Positions 1 to 10,504 of a stretch of DNA of 42,896 nt are shown here, in pieces. A program made the position numbers and the translations under genes. This stretch comes from Streptomyces globisporus. GTDB taxonomy: Bacteria > Actinomycetota > Actinomycetes > Streptomycetales > Streptomycetaceae. Location: contig NZ_QWFA01000023.1 of NCBI RefSeq assembly GCF_003501885.1, positions 1 to 42,896 on the forward strand, given 5' to 3'. The notes beneath the pieces were generated by a model. The model saw only the letters and a program-made list of their open reading frames with translations, was not told the origin of the DNA and did no database searches. Numbering within the stretch: the stretch's first letter is position 1; each line of letters starts with the position of its first letter.

Positions 1-95
1 GCAGGGGCGGTGCCGGGCTCGGGGCGGCGATCGTCGTCGGGGCGGGCGTCCTGTGGTTCGCGCTCCGGCGGAAGCGGGGGCAGGGGCAGAGGTAG
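1..95 (+). CDS. C-terminal end of a membrane-anchored protein (partial)
   Basis: Only the last 30 codons lie in the window, read in the frame that starts at base 3 and ends at TAG 93-95. The tail has a Gly/Ala/Val/Ile-rich hydrophobic stretch (GAAIVVGAGVLWFAL) followed at once by a basic end (RRKRGQGQR). This is what a C-terminal single-span anchor with a cytoplasmic positive tail looks like, for example in secreted Streptomyces proteins held on the membrane. The rest of the protein is outside the window, so no function can be given. The call rests on composition and the stop position only. Confidence 0.55.
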   Translation, partial: RGGAGLGAAIVVGAGVLWFALRRKRGQGQR

Positions 96-115
96 GCGGC
101 CGGGGCGCCGGCTTC

Positions 116-179
116 CCTCGGCCCCGGTTCACCTTGGCCCTGTTTCCCCTCGGTCCTGGTTCCCCTCAGTCCTCGTCCG
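116..179. repeat. Four imperfect 16-bp tandem repeats
   Basis: Four consecutive 16-bp units (116-131, 132-147, 148-163, 164-179) share the pattern CCTCGGtCCtGGTTCC with a few changes each. The fourth unit contains the stop codon of the oxidoreductase gene on the minus strand (TCA at 166-168). The array fills the space between two convergent genes. It does not form an obvious hairpin, so a terminator role is not clear. Confidence 0.6.
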
Positions 180-567
180 TCACCGGCCACACCTCGTAGT
201 GCAGCGTCCGGTCCCGCTTCAGCCGGTGTGCGAGCGGGACCAGTACGCCCTGCACCACCGGGTACTTGCGCGACAGCATCCGTGCCGCGTGCGTGTTCTC
301 CTTCGTGCCCGGCCGCAGCAGCCGTGCGTGCGCCCTGATCTGCGGTCCGGTCGGGACACCCCGCACCGTGCAGGGGGCGAGCTCGACCCGCGGGTGGTTG
401 CGCATCCGCTCGACCTTCCAGGCGGACGAGAACGTGCGGATGAACGCGTGATCGCCCTCGACGGCGATGTTCACCGGTGTGCCGACGGAGGTCCCGTCCT
501 GCCGGTGGGTGCTCAGCAGGACGGCGTACTGCTTGACGAAAGGAGCGAGCTCCCGGCTGGCGTCCAT
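166..567 (-). CDS. PPOX-class F420-dependent oxidoreductase family protein
   Basis: A 133-residue protein with the compact split-barrel fold of the pyridoxamine 5'-phosphate oxidase-like (PPOX) class. The pattern seen is an early strand YAVLLSTHRQDGTSVGTPVN, then FIRTFSSAWKVERMRNHPRVEL, which fits the flavin/F420-binding region of the family, and a C-terminal LHYEVWPV. Length matches the 120-150 residues usual for the family. Actinobacterial members use F420 or FMN in redox chemistry; the substrate cannot be read from sequence. It lies 31 bases downstream of the tetR gene on the same strand, so the two may be co-transcribed. The start ATG at 567 has no strong ribosome binding site. Confidence 0.85.
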   Translation of the reverse strand: MDASRELAPFVKQYAVLLSTHRQDGTSVGTPVNIAVEGDHAFIRTFSSAWKVERMRNHPRVELAPCTVRGVPTGPQIRAHARLLRPGTKENTHAARMLSRKYPVVQGVLVPLAHRLKRDRTLHYEVWPVTDED

Positions 568-598
568 ATATCCATTGGGGCACGGTCCTGCCGCCCTG

Positions 599-1411
599 TC
601 ATGTGCGGGGCGCTTCCCGTTCCGCCGCCCGCTCCCCGACCAGCGCGTCGAAGCCGGCGATCAGCCGTTGCAGCCCGAACTCGAACTGGTCGAAGTCGGA
701 GCTGAAGGTGTCCTCCGCCATGCCCGCCATCACCGGGTACGCGCCGCTGAGCATGGCCCGCTCCAGGTAGGGCCGCTGGTTCTCCCAGAACGCCTCGTCG
801 CTCAGCCCGGTCTGCGCGACCGCCTCCGCCGCGTCGGCCTGGGTGCGGGCGAGGCCCTCCACGAAGCTGTTCACGGTGATGATCACGCCGATCAGTTCCG
901 GGTCCCGCAGGCCCATGCCGCGCAGGCCCGTGAGTGCGAGCTCCAGTCCGCGCAGGGCGCTGGGGCCGAGCACCGTACGGGCCTGGTTGATCTTCAGCAG
1001 CCACGGGTGGCGCCGCAGATTGTCCAGGTGCCCCCGGGCCATCCGGTCGATCGCTGCGCGCCAGTCCGCGGGCGGCTCGTCGGGACGGACCGCGAACGGT
1101 TCGCCCTGTACCCGGTCGAGCATCAGGTCCAGCAGCTCGGCCTTGCCGGGGATGTACCGGTAGAGCGACATCGTGCCCGTGCCCAGTTCGGTGGAGAGGC
1201 GGCGCATCGAGACGGCGGCCAGCCCCTCCGCGTCCGCGACGGCGACGGCGGCGGTGACGATCCGGTCCGGGGAGAGGCCCGGCTTGGGGCCGCGGCTGGG
1301 GCGTTCGCCGGTGCCCCACAGGAGCTCCAGGCTGCGCGCGATGTCGCCGCTCCCGGTGGCCGCCCCGTCCGCCTTCGACGCTGCCCCGGCCGTCGTTCCG
1401 TCGTTCGTCAT
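599..1411 (-). CDS. TetR/AcrR family transcriptional regulator
   Basis: A 270-residue TetR-type repressor. The N-terminal helix-turn-helix lies at about residues 45-95 ([20 protein letters not shown], then [20 protein letters not shown], with the typical recognition-helix ending SLYRYI). The rest is a helical ligand-binding domain of the long TetR_C type. The start ATG at 1411 is the first Met before the HTH; an about 40-residue low-complexity N-terminus (Gly/Ala/Thr) precedes it. It is divergent from a DrrAB-type exporter, and a perfect 14-bp-arm palindrome lies between them, so it very probably represses both itself and the exporter and responds to an exported compound. That link is inference from arrangement. 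Confidence 0.92.
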   Translation of the reverse strand: MTNDGTTAGAASKADGAATGSGDIARSLELLWGTGERPSRGPKPGLSPDRIVTAAVAVADAEGLAAVSMRRLSTELGTGTMSLYRYIPGKAELLDLMLDRVQGEPFAVRPDEPPADWRAAIDRMARGHLDNLRRHPWLLKINQARTVLGPSALRGLELALTGLRGMGLRDPELIGVIITVNSFVEGLARTQADAAEAVAQTGLSDEAFWENQRPYLERAMLSGAYPVMAGMAEDTFSSDFDQFEFGLQRLIAGFDALVGERAAEREAPRT

Positions 1412-1440
1412 GGCCCCAGCGTAATGGGCCGCGAAGAAAG

Positions 1441-1478
1441 TGGGTACACCGTACTCGTAATCGGGTACGGTGTACCCA
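1441..1478. promoter_or_regulatory. Large palindromic operator between tetR and the ABC exporter
   Basis: Perfect inverted repeat with arms TGGGTACACCGTAC (1441-1454) and GTACGGTGTACCCA (1465-1478) around a 10-bp spacer. Each arm is itself an interrupted GTAC-N3-GTAC, so the site could take two TetR dimers. It sits 30 bp upstream of tetR and 62 bp upstream of the ATPase gene, which is where an operator controlling both directions should be. Confidence 0.85.
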
Positions 1479-1540
1479 GTTCGATCGGTGGATCTGCGGT
1501 CGATCTGTCGGTCATCCAGCGGAATCAGGGGGGTTGTGCC

Positions 1541-2542
1541 ATGTCCGCATCCGGATACGCGGTGCTCGCCGAGGGCGTCGTGAAGCGCTACAGGGGCACG
1601 AAGGAGAAGGGCGGCGGGAAGCGGGCGCTCGACGGGTTCGACCTCGCCGTCCGCCCCGGCACCGTCCACGGCCTCCTCGGCCCGAACGGGGCCGGAAAGA
1701 CCACCGCCGTGCGGGTCCTCGCCACCCTGCTGCGGTACGACGCGGGCCGGGCCGAGGTCGCCGGGCTCGACGTGGCCCGCGAACCCCGCCGCGTACGGAG
1801 CCGGATCGGGCTCACCGGCCAGTACGCGGCCCTCGACGAAGGCCTCACCGGGCGGCAGAACCTGGAGATGTTCGGGCGCCTCTTCCACCTGGGCAACCGC
1901 CGGGCCCGGCAGCGCGCCGGGGAGCTGCTGGACCGGTTCGGCCTGACCGAGGCGGCCGACAAGGCCGCCAAGGAGTACAGCGGCGGCATGCGGCGCCGGC
2001 TCGACCTCGCCTCCTCGATGATCCTCCAGCCCGACGTGCTCTTCCTGGACGAGCCGACGACCGGGCTCGACCCGCGCGGCCGGGGCGAGGTCTGGGAGGC
2101 GGTCCGGGCGCTGGTGGCGGGTGGTACGACGGTGCTGCTGACCACGCAGTACCTCGAGGAGGCGGACCGGCTCGCCTCGCGCATCACCGTCATCGACCGG
2201 GGGCGGGCCATCGCCGACGACACCCCGGACGCGCTGAAGAACCGGGTCGGCGGCGACCGGATCGAGGTCGTCGCCGCCGACCCGGGGGACCTCGGCGCGG
2301 TGGCGAAGACCGTCGACCGGGTGGCCGGGGGCGGGCTCGTCGTCACCGACACCCCGGCCCGCCGGGTCCACGCCCAGGTCGCCGACCGGGTGGCCGCGAT
2401 CACCGAGGTGGCCCGGAGCCTGAGGGACGACGGCATCGCGGTGGAGGACATCGGGCTGCGCCGGCCCGGCCTGGACGACGTGTTCCTGCGGCTGACGGGC
2501 CACGGCACCGAGAACCACGAGGCCCCGGAGGTGGCGGCATGA
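1541..2542 (+). CDS. Daunorubicin-resistance-type (DrrA) ABC transporter ATP-binding protein
   Basis: A 333-residue ATPase of a drug/lipid-type ABC-2 exporter. Visible motifs: Walker [10 protein letters not shown] (about residue 50), Q-loop TGQYAALDE, signature [12 protein letters not shown], Walker [13 protein letters not shown], and the H-loop position occupied by Gln (TTQYLEEAD), which is usual in DrrA proteins. The C-terminal 90 residues form the DrrA-type extension ([15 protein letters not shown]). The start ATG follows a G-rich binding site (AGGGGGG, about 7 bases upstream). The stop overlaps the permease start by four bases (ATGA), so the two are translated together. Control by the divergent TetR is likely. 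The exported substrate is unknown. Confidence 0.95.
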   Translation: MSASGYAVLAEGVVKRYRGTKEKGGGKRALDGFDLAVRPGTVHGLLGPNGAGKTTAVRVLATLLRYDAGRAEVAGLDVAREPRRVRSRIGLTGQYAALDEGLTGRQNLEMFGRLFHLGNRRARQRAGELLDRFGLTEAADKAAKEYSGGMRRRLDLASSMILQPDVLFLDEPTTGLDPRGRGEVWEAVRALVAGGTTVLLTTQYLEEADRLASRITVIDRGRAIADDTPDALKNRVGGDRIEVVAADPGDLGAVAKTVDRVAGGGLVVTDTPARRVHAQVADRVAAITEVARSLRDDGIAVEDIGLRRPGLDDVFLRLTGHGTENHEAPEVAA

Positions 2543-3411
2543 CCGCACGGGAACGCAATCCCGCGACGACCGGCGTACGCCGCCCCGGAGACGGATCCGA
2601 GCGCGGCTCCGACCGCGGCCACCGCCGCGCCTACTGGGCCGTCTCCGACTGCTGGAACGTCACCCGCCGCACCCTCACCCACTACCAGCGCCGGCCCGTC
2701 GCGATCGTCTGGCAGCTCGGCTTCCCGATCCTCTCGCTCCTGCTGTACGGCTACGTCTTCGGCAGCGCGATGAAGGTGCCCGGGGGCGGGGACTACCGGG
2801 AGTTCCTGATGCCCGGCATGTTCGCCATGACCATGGCCATGGGCTTCATGAACACCGCCGTGGCCGTCGTCACCGACGCCTCGAAGGGGGTCGTCGACCG
2901 CTTCCGGTCCATGCCGATGGCCCCGTCCGCCTTCGCCTCCGGGCGCGGGGTGGCCGACCTGGCGGTGGCCGCCGCCGAACTGACCATCCTGGCCGTCACG
3001 GCCCTGCTGATCGGGTGGCGCGCGGACGGGGGTGCGCCGGGCGCGCTCGGGGCGTTCGGACTGCTCCTGCTGCTGCGGTTCAGCCTGATCTGGGTCGGCG
3101 TCTGGTTGGGCATGCTGGTCCCCACCCCGGAGGCGGCGGGCGGGCTGTACGCGGTCGCCTTCCCTCTCACCATGATCTCCAGCACCTTCGTCTCGCCGTC
3201 CCTGATGCCGGACTGGCTCGGCTTCGTCGCGGCCTGGAACCCGATCTCCTCGACCGCGACGGCGACGCGCGAACTGTTCGGCAACCCGGTGGCGGGCGGC
3301 GGGACCTGGGTCGAGGAGCACGCGCTGCTGATGGCGGTGGTGTGGCCGCTGGTGATCACACTGGTGTTCCTGCCCCTGGCGGTCCGCCGCTTCCAGGGGC
3401 TGAGCCGGTGA
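2539..3411 (+). CDS. ABC-2 type (DrrB) transporter permease
   Basis: A 290-residue membrane subunit with about six hydrophobic segments, beginning near residue 55 ([20 protein letters not shown]) after a cytoplasmic, Arg-rich N-terminus. The ABC-2 family is seen in the pattern [15 protein letters not shown] and in the segment [17 protein letters not shown], which matches the conserved coupling region of DrrB proteins. It overlaps the ATPase gene by four bases and must be its partner: two ATPases and two permeases in the plasma membrane. Nothing follows it in the operon, since the next gene has its own promoter. Confidence 0.93.
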   Translation: MTARERNPATTGVRRPGDGSERGSDRGHRRAYWAVSDCWNVTRRTLTHYQRRPVAIVWQLGFPILSLLLYGYVFGSAMKVPGGGDYREFLMPGMFAMTMAMGFMNTAVAVVTDASKGVVDRFRSMPMAPSAFASGRGVADLAVAAAELTILAVTALLIGWRADGGAPGALGAFGLLLLLRFSLIWVGVWLGMLVPTPEAAGGLYAVAFPLTMISSTFVSPSLMPDWLGFVAAWNPISSTATATRELFGNPVAGGGTWVEEHALLMAVVWPLVITLVFLPLAVRRFQGLSR

Positions 3412-3483
3412 GGGGCTGAGCGGCTCGCGGCGGCCGGGACGGTGAGGTGCGGAAAGGGGCGGTCGGGGCGGTCGTGGGCCGCG

Positions 3484-3489
3484 TAGGGT
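3484..3489 (+). promoter_or_regulatory. -10 box of a leaderless promoter for the GNAT gene
   Basis: TAGGGT lies eight bases before the GTG at 3498 and no ribosome binding site lies between. This arrangement is typical for leaderless Streptomyces mRNAs and supports GTG 3498 as the start. No good -35 box is visible. Confidence 0.55.
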
Positions 3490-3497
3490 CGGGCATC

Positions 3498-4055
3498 GTG
3501 CCGACGACCACCGCCCCGCTGCCCATCACCCCGCCGCCCTTCACCACCGCTCGCCTCGACGCGCTCCCCCTCGAACCGGCGTACGCCGAGGAGATGGCGG
3601 CCGTCCTCGCGGACCCGGCGCTGTACGGGTTCACCCGGGGCGAGCCGCCGGCCCCGGACGCGTTGCGGGCCCGGTACGAGCGCCAGTGCGCCGGGTCGCC
3701 GGACCCGGGGGAGCGGTGGTGGAACTGGGTGCTCCGGGTCCGCGCGCACGGGAACGGGGAGATGGCCGGGGAGCTCGCCGGATACGTCCAGGCGACCGTA
3801 CGGGGGCCGCGCGCGGAGATCGCCTGGGTCGTCGGAACGCCGTGGCAGGGCCGGGGTTACGCGAGCGAGGCCGCGCGGGGCCTGGCGGCGCACCTGGCCT
3901 CGGCCGGGGGCGTGCGGGAGCTCGTCGCCCACATCCACCCCGACCACGCCGCGTCCGCGGCGGTGGCGGTGGCGGCGGGCCTCGGCCCGACCGAGGAGTG
4001 GGAGGACGGCGAGCGGCGGTGGGCCGCGAACGTGACGCTGCCCCCGATGCCGTAG
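3498..4055 (+). CDS. GNAT family N-acetyltransferase
   Basis: A 185-residue acetyl-CoA-dependent acetyltransferase of the RimJ/RimL-like GNAT type. It opens with TTARLDALPLEPAYAEEMAA, the usual first strand and helix of this subfamily, and has the acetyl-CoA-binding motif IAWVVGTPWQGRGYASEAAR (Q/R-x-x-G-x-G/A form). The acceptor cannot be predicted; relatives acetylate antibiotics, amines or protein N-termini. The GTG start is chosen because of the leaderless -10 box; a longer reading from 3447 would add 17 residues without a binding site. It is convergent with the marR gene downstream. Confidence 0.9.
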   Translation: MPTTTAPLPITPPPFTTARLDALPLEPAYAEEMAAVLADPALYGFTRGEPPAPDALRARYERQCAGSPDPGERWWNWVLRVRAHGNGEMAGELAGYVQATVRGPRAEIAWVVGTPWQGRGYASEAARGLAAHLASAGGVRELVAHIHPDHAASAAVAVAAGLGPTEEWEDGERRWAANVTLPPMP

Positions 4056-4078
4056 GCGTAACCCGGGGCGGGTTCAGG

Positions 4079-4543
4079 TCAGTCGGGCTGCTTCTCCAGG
4101 TGGGCGAGGACGCGGTTCGAGATCCTGCCCAGGGCGTCCAGCTCCTCCTGGGTGAGCGCGTCGATGAACAGTCGGCGGACATGCTCGACGTGCACGGGCG
4201 CGGCCTCCTCGATCGCCTCGCGGCCGGCCGGTGTGGCGACGATGAACGCGCCGCGTCCGTCGTCGGGGCAGTCCTCCTTGCCCACGAGACCGCGCTTGGC
4301 CATCCGCGCGACCTGGTGGGACATGCGGCTCTTCTCCCACTCCACCAGCTTGGTCAGGTCCATGAAGCGCATCCGCCCGCCGGCCTCGGTGAGTTTGGCC
4401 AGCACGATGTAGTCGGCGGGGGACATGTGGGAGTCGGCCTGGACCCGGCGGGAGAGCCGTCCGATGAGCTTCTCCTGCATGCGGATGAAGCCGTCCCAGG
4501 CGGCCTGCTGCTCCGGGTTCAGCCAGCGAGGCGTCGCGTTCAT
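4079..4543 (-). CDS. MarR family transcriptional regulator
   Basis: A 154-residue winged-helix repressor with the full MarR layout: N-terminal helix (EQQAAWDGFIRMQEKLIGRL), HTH with MSPADYIVLAKL and the recognition segment LTKLVEWEKSRMSHQVARMA, a wing (GLVGKEDCPDDGRGAFIVAT) and a C-terminal dimerising helix. ATG 4543 is preferred; upstream in-frame residues are low-complexity and would run into the divergent promoter. One Cys in the wing is a possible redox or electrophile sensor, but this is guesswork. The divergent neighbour is an isochorismatase-like hydrolase, and two similar palindromes lie in the gap, so it most likely represses that hydrolase and itself. Confidence 0.93.
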   Translation of the reverse strand: MNATPRWLNPEQQAAWDGFIRMQEKLIGRLSRRVQADSHMSPADYIVLAKLTEAGGRMRFMDLTKLVEWEKSRMSHQVARMAKRGLVGKEDCPDDGRGAFIVATPAGREAIEEAAPVHVEHVRRLFIDALTQEELDALGRISNRVLAHLEKQPD

Positions 4544-4626
4544 GCGAGGAGCGTAGCGAGGCCGCCCCGGGCGTCTCCATCGGAGGCTCGGCCCGGCGTT
4601 CGCGGCAAGTCCCCCGCGCAAGGCCA

Positions 4627-4677
4627 TGGTTGACGCATCAACCACCCGTGCCTAGGGTGGATGACACATCAACCACC
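4627..4677 (+). promoter_or_regulatory. Hydrolase promoter flanked by two MarR-type palindromes
   Basis: Operator 1 is a perfect palindrome, TGGTTGA-CGCA-TCAACCA (4627-4644). Operator 2 is GGTGGATGA-CACA-TCAACCACC (4656-4677) with one mismatch. The two centres are 31 bp apart, about three helical turns. The promoter TTGACG (4630-4635) - 17 bp - TAGGGT (4653-4658) has its -35 inside operator 1, while operator 2 covers the -10 edge and start point. Bound MarR dimers would block RNA polymerase. Confidence 0.75.
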
Positions 4678-4694
4678 TGTTGGAGGGGATTCCC

Positions 4695-5342
4695 GTGAGC
4701 GCCCAGAACAAGGCCGGACTCGACGCGCTGCTGACGCCCGAGGAGAGCGTCGTGGTGCTGATCGACCATCAGCCGTTCCAGATCGCCAACCTGCACAGCC
4801 ACGAGCCGACGATGGTCGTGAACAACGTCGTCGGGCTCGCCAAGACCGCCAGGGCGTATGGGGTCCCGACCATCCTGACGACGGTGCTGGCGGAGCGCGG
4901 CGGCCGGCTGATCCAGGGCGTCCAGGACGTGTTCCCGGACCAGAAGCCGATCGACCGGACGCTCATCAACACCTGGGAGGACGAGCGTGTCGTCGACGCC
5001 GTCAAGGCGACCGGCCGCAAGAAGCTGATCCTCGCCGGGCTCTGGACGGAGATATGCCTGGCGATGCCGGCCATCCAGGCGGCGGGTGAGGGGTTCGAGG
5101 TCTACGCCGTCACCGACGCGTCCGGGGGCGTGTCCGCCGAGGCCCACGACATGGCGGTGCGGCGCATGGTCCAGGCGGGCGTCGTGCCGATCACCTGGCT
5201 GGCCGTGATGGCCGAGTGGCAGCGCGACTGGGCCCGCGAGGAGACGATTCAGGGGGCCATCGAGGTGCAGGCCCAGCACGGCGGCGCCTCGGGTGTGGCC
5301 TTCGCCTGGGAGACGCAGCTCCTGGCCGGGGGTGCCGCCTGA
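4695..5342 (+). CDS. Isochorismatase family (YcaC-like) cysteine hydrolase
   Basis: A 215-residue protein of the isochorismatase-like alpha/beta superfamily. The three catalytic positions fit: Asp24 in VVVLIDHQPF, a Lys at about 109-110 (ATGRKKLILAG) and Cys121 in LWTEICLAMP. The sequence and length resemble YcaC-type hydrolases, whose natural substrate is poorly known, rather than nicotinamidase or the siderophore enzymes. The GTG start at 4695 follows GGAGGGG by six bases; a TTG at 4680 is in frame but lies before that site. Regulation by the divergent MarR through the two operators is likely, suggesting a role in handling a small toxic or aromatic compound. Confidence 0.9.
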   Translation: MSAQNKAGLDALLTPEESVVVLIDHQPFQIANLHSHEPTMVVNNVVGLAKTARAYGVPTILTTVLAERGGRLIQGVQDVFPDQKPIDRTLINTWEDERVVDAVKATGRKKLILAGLWTEICLAMPAIQAAGEGFEVYAVTDASGGVSAEAHDMAVRRMVQAGVVPITWLAVMAEWQRDWAREETIQGAIEVQAQHGGASGVAFAWETQLLAGGAA

Positions 5343-5372
5343 CGCCGGGACAGGAGGCCTGACGACACGCCC

Positions 5373-5378
5373 TAGGCT
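5373..5378 (+). promoter_or_regulatory. -10 box of a leaderless promoter for the methyltransferase gene
   Basis: TAGGCT ends eight bases before the ATG at 5387, with no ribosome binding site between: the same spacing as seen for the GNAT gene. No clear -35 box. Confidence 0.5.
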
Positions 5379-5386
5379 GATGCGCC

Positions 5387-6106
5387 ATGACCACCCCTGA
5401 CCTGTCGCCCGGCTTTCTGCACGCCACTCGGACCTCGTACGACGCCATGGCCCCCGCCTACGTCGATTTCGCCCGCGGCGAGCTGGCTGCCAAGCCCTTG
5501 GAACGCGCGCTGTTGAGTACGTTCGCGGAACTGGCGGCGGCGGGCGGCCGCCTCCCGGTGGCCGATGTCGGCTGCGGAACGGGCCGGGTGACCGAGCACC
5601 TCCACGGACTCGGCCGGGGACTGGACGTGTTCGGGATCGACCTCTCCCCGCAGATGGTCGCGGTGGCGCGTCGGGAGCATCCCGGACTGCGCTTCGAGGA
5701 GGGCTCCATGCTCGCCCTCGACCTGCCGGACGCGTCGCTGGGCGGACTGCTCGCCTGGTACTCGACGATCCACGTCCCGGACGAGGAACTGCCGCGCGCT
5801 TTCGCGGAGTTCCACCGCGTGCTGGCCCCGGGAGGCTACGTACAGCTGGGCTTCCAGGTCGGCGACGAGCCGCTGCGGCTGACGGAGGCGTGGGGCCTGG
5901 AGGTCTCGCTCGTCTTCCACCGACGGCAGCCGGAGAGGATCGCCGAACTGCTGCGGGACGCGGGCCTGGAGGTCGTGTCCCGGGTGTGGCGGGAGCGGGA
6001 GACGGACGGGCCGTTCCCGGAGCGGGCGCCACAGGGGTTCGTCCTCGCGCGCAGGCCGGTTGTCAGTGGTGGCTGTGAGGATGGGGACATCAGCGCAACG
6101 GACTGA
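5387..6106 (+). CDS. Class I SAM-dependent methyltransferase
   Basis: A 239-residue Rossmann-fold methyltransferase. Motif I is VADVGCGTGRVTEHL (about residues 58-72), motif II is VFGIDLSPQMVAVARRE, and the later FHRVLAPGGYVQLGFQVGDE is the usual motif III/post III region. The N-terminus (ATRTSYDAMAPAYVDF) is the common cap helix of the UbiE/Methyltransf_11/25 group. The acceptor is not predictable. It seems to be transcribed alone from a leaderless promoter. Confidence 0.92.
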   Translation: MTTPDLSPGFLHATRTSYDAMAPAYVDFARGELAAKPLERALLSTFAELAAAGGRLPVADVGCGTGRVTEHLHGLGRGLDVFGIDLSPQMVAVARREHPGLRFEEGSMLALDLPDASLGGLLAWYSTIHVPDEELPRAFAEFHRVLAPGGYVQLGFQVGDEPLRLTEAWGLEVSLVFHRRQPERIAELLRDAGLEVVSRVWRERETDGPFPERAPQGFVLARRPVVSGGCEDGDISATD

Positions 6107-6218
6107 CCGCCTCACCGCGAAGAACGCCGAACCGCTGGACCTGTGGGCGGACGCCGGGGCGGACCAGGAGTGGCTGGCGGGGATCGCCACGCTGAGGGCG
6201 GTGCTGGCGGCGGTGTGA
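6081..6218 (+). CDS. Short hypothetical ORF overlapping the methyltransferase end
   Basis: A 45-codon frame from ATG 6081 to TGA 6218, overlapping the methyltransferase end by 26 bases. The peptide has a normal amino-acid mix with acidic, Trp- and Leu-containing parts (PLDLWADAGADQEWLAGI) and ends in a short helix. I do not recognise it. It could be a real small protein, the remnant of a longer gene, or chance. No ribosome binding site stands out. Confidence 0.3.
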   Translation: MGTSAQRTDRLTAKNAEPLDLWADAGADQEWLAGIATLRAVLAAV

Positions 6219-6231
6219 CCCCGCCCGCGCC

Positions 6232-6637
6232 TCAGCGTTTCGGGCTGCCCGCGCGTACGATCTCGTCGATGTCCAGGGCGACTTCGGCGCCGATGGAGGC
6301 GGGCAGGGGGGGCCTGCTGGCCGGGGGCGTAGACCTCGTGGCGGTCGTAGCCGGCGGGGAGCGGTTCGGTCAGGACGTGGACCCGGCCGTGCTTGCGGTC
6401 GACGATGACGTACACCGGGATCTTGGCCTGGGCGTAGGCGGTGACCTTGTGGCGCAGGTCGGTCTGGTAGTTCCCGGAGGTGACCTCCAGGACCAGGCGG
6501 AAGCAGGCGGGGTCGTAGCAGTTGTTCTCGATCAGGTGCTCGTCGAAGCCGGCGTCCACGATCGCCAGGTCGGGGATCACGTAGTCCGCGGGGCCACTGG
6601 GTAGATCACAGGGGTGCTCGACTGCTGATGCAGACAT
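6232..6637 (-). pseudogene. Decayed Uma2 family endonuclease gene
   Basis: From ATG 6637, preceded by a good AGGAGG site, the frame gives MSASAVEHPC and then jumps directly to DLPSGPADYVIPDLAIVDAG, FRLVLEVTSGNYQTDLRHK and IPVYVIVDRKHGRVHVLTEP, which is the core of Uma2 proteins. From knowledge of the family, roughly 70 residues that normally stand between HPC and the LPSGP segment are missing. Near the end a run of seven G (6306-6312) puts the reading one base out; with six G the frame would continue as LPASIGAEVALDIDEIVRAG and stop at TGA 6232-6234. An internal deletion plus a homopolymer frameshift points to a dead gene, although the frameshift alone could be a sequencing error. A TACGGT -10-like box lies upstream. 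Confidence 0.8.
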
Positions 6638-6736
6638 TGCGGGCCTCCTGGAATGGGCTGGTGTCGAGAGCATCACCGTAGGGCGGGACTGCCTGAGATC
6701 GCGCTTCCGGCATATGCCACCCGGCCGAGTGAAGCA

Positions 6737-6774
6737 GAAACGGCCCGGCACCCACGTGGGCGCCGGGCCGTTTC
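6737..6774 (-). terminator. Hairpin terminator after serC
   Basis: Perfect 13-bp arms GAAACGGCCCGGC (6737-6749) and GCCGGGCCGTTTC (6762-6774) enclose a loop that is itself palindromic (CCCACGTGGG, 6751-6760). It is 26 bases past the serC stop and can work in both directions. Confidence 0.85.
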
Positions 6775-6799
6775 CGTACAGCCGTACAGAACCGAAGAG

Positions 6800-9241
<2,442 letters not shown>

Positions 9242-9245
<4 letters not shown>

Positions 9246-10504
9246 GCGGGGCCTCCGAGGGTTCCGGGTCTGCCGAGGGCGGGCGTGGGCGTGAAGAGCA
9301 CCGGCAGGTCCGTCAGACCGCGCAGCCACGGCGACGGGCGGCGGGTGAGCTGCTCGGCGGGGACGGCGAGGTCCACGTCCGGCAGCCGGTCGAGGAGCAC
9401 CTCGATACCGGTACGGGCGATGACCTCGGCGGTCTCCTGGGCCGGGAACGGGCAGCGGTGCTCGCCGTGGCCGAAGGAGAGGAAGGCGTTGTTGCCGCCG
9501 GTCAGCGCCGAGCCGTCGGTGCGCACCTGCGGGTCGCCGTTGGCGGCGGCGAGGCCGAGGAGCAGCAGGTCGCCGGTGCGGATGTGGCGGCCGCCGAGGT
9601 GGGTGTCGCGGGCGGCCCAGCGGCCGGCCACGTTCTGCGTCGGGGTGTCCTCCCAGAGGACCTCGTTCATGGCCTCGGCGACGCTGTGCCGGCCGCCGGA
9701 GAGCGAGGCGGCGAACCGGTCGTCGGTGAGCATCAGGCGCAGCGAGTTGCCCATCCAGTCGGCGGTCGGCTGGTGGCCGGCCGCCATCATCACCATGAGA
9801 TCCTGGGCGACCTCCTCGTCGGTGAAGCCGCCCGCGTCCCCGAGCATCCGGGTGGCCACGTCGTCGCCGGGTTCGGCGTGCTTGTCCGCGAGCAGCTGGA
9901 ACATCGAGGTGGCCAGGTGCTGCTGTCCGGCCAGCGCCCGCTCCCGGCCGTCGATCATGTCGTTGATCGCGCCGACCAGCGGGTGGGCCTCCTCGTCGGA
10001 GAAGCCGTAGATCCTGGCCAGGACCAGGGCGGGCAGCAGCTTGGCGTACTCCGCGATGATGTCGACCGAGCCCCTGGTGCAGAACCGGTCGATCAGCTCG
10101 TCGGCGAACTCCTCCGCGTACCGCTTCAGGGAGAACGGGTCGACGCCCTCCAGCGCGTTGCTGATCATCATCGCCCGGACGCTGTGGCGTTCGCCGACCG
10201 TGTAGAGGATCGAGGGCTGCTTGCGCCCGATCATCGGCAGCAGCGGCCAGTCGTCGGGGATGCGGTCCCACTGGTTCCACAGGTCGGAGTCCCGGCTGAA
10301 GAGGACCGGGTCGCCGGTGACCTGGTGCAGTTCGCGGTAGCCGAGGACGAGCCAGGCGGGGATGTCGCCGTCGAGGACGACCGGGGCGATCGCCCCGTGG
10401 TCGCGCCGCAGGTCCCGGTAGAGCTGGACGGGGTCGCTCTGGAAGCGGGGCCCGGACAGCGGGACGGAGGTGTGGGTGACGGGGCAGCCGGAGACAGTGG
10501 TCAC
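9242..10504 (-). CDS. cvnE: Cytochrome P450, CYP157-like, lacking ExxR (conservon CvnE)
   Basis: A 420-residue P450 homologue. The heme loop FGHGEHRCPFPAQ (Cys351) is intact, and the I-helix is AAGHQPTAD (241-249). The K-helix reads EVLW (281-284), so the Arg of the otherwise near-universal ExxR is replaced by Trp. Loss of ExxR is a known feature of the CYP157 family, which is paired with CYP154 in Streptomyces conservons, and this is the main ground for the family call. It starts with GTG overlapping the GTPase stop (GTGA) and ends in ATGA overlap with the second P450, so the pair is made together. The reaction is unknown. Confidence 0.92.
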
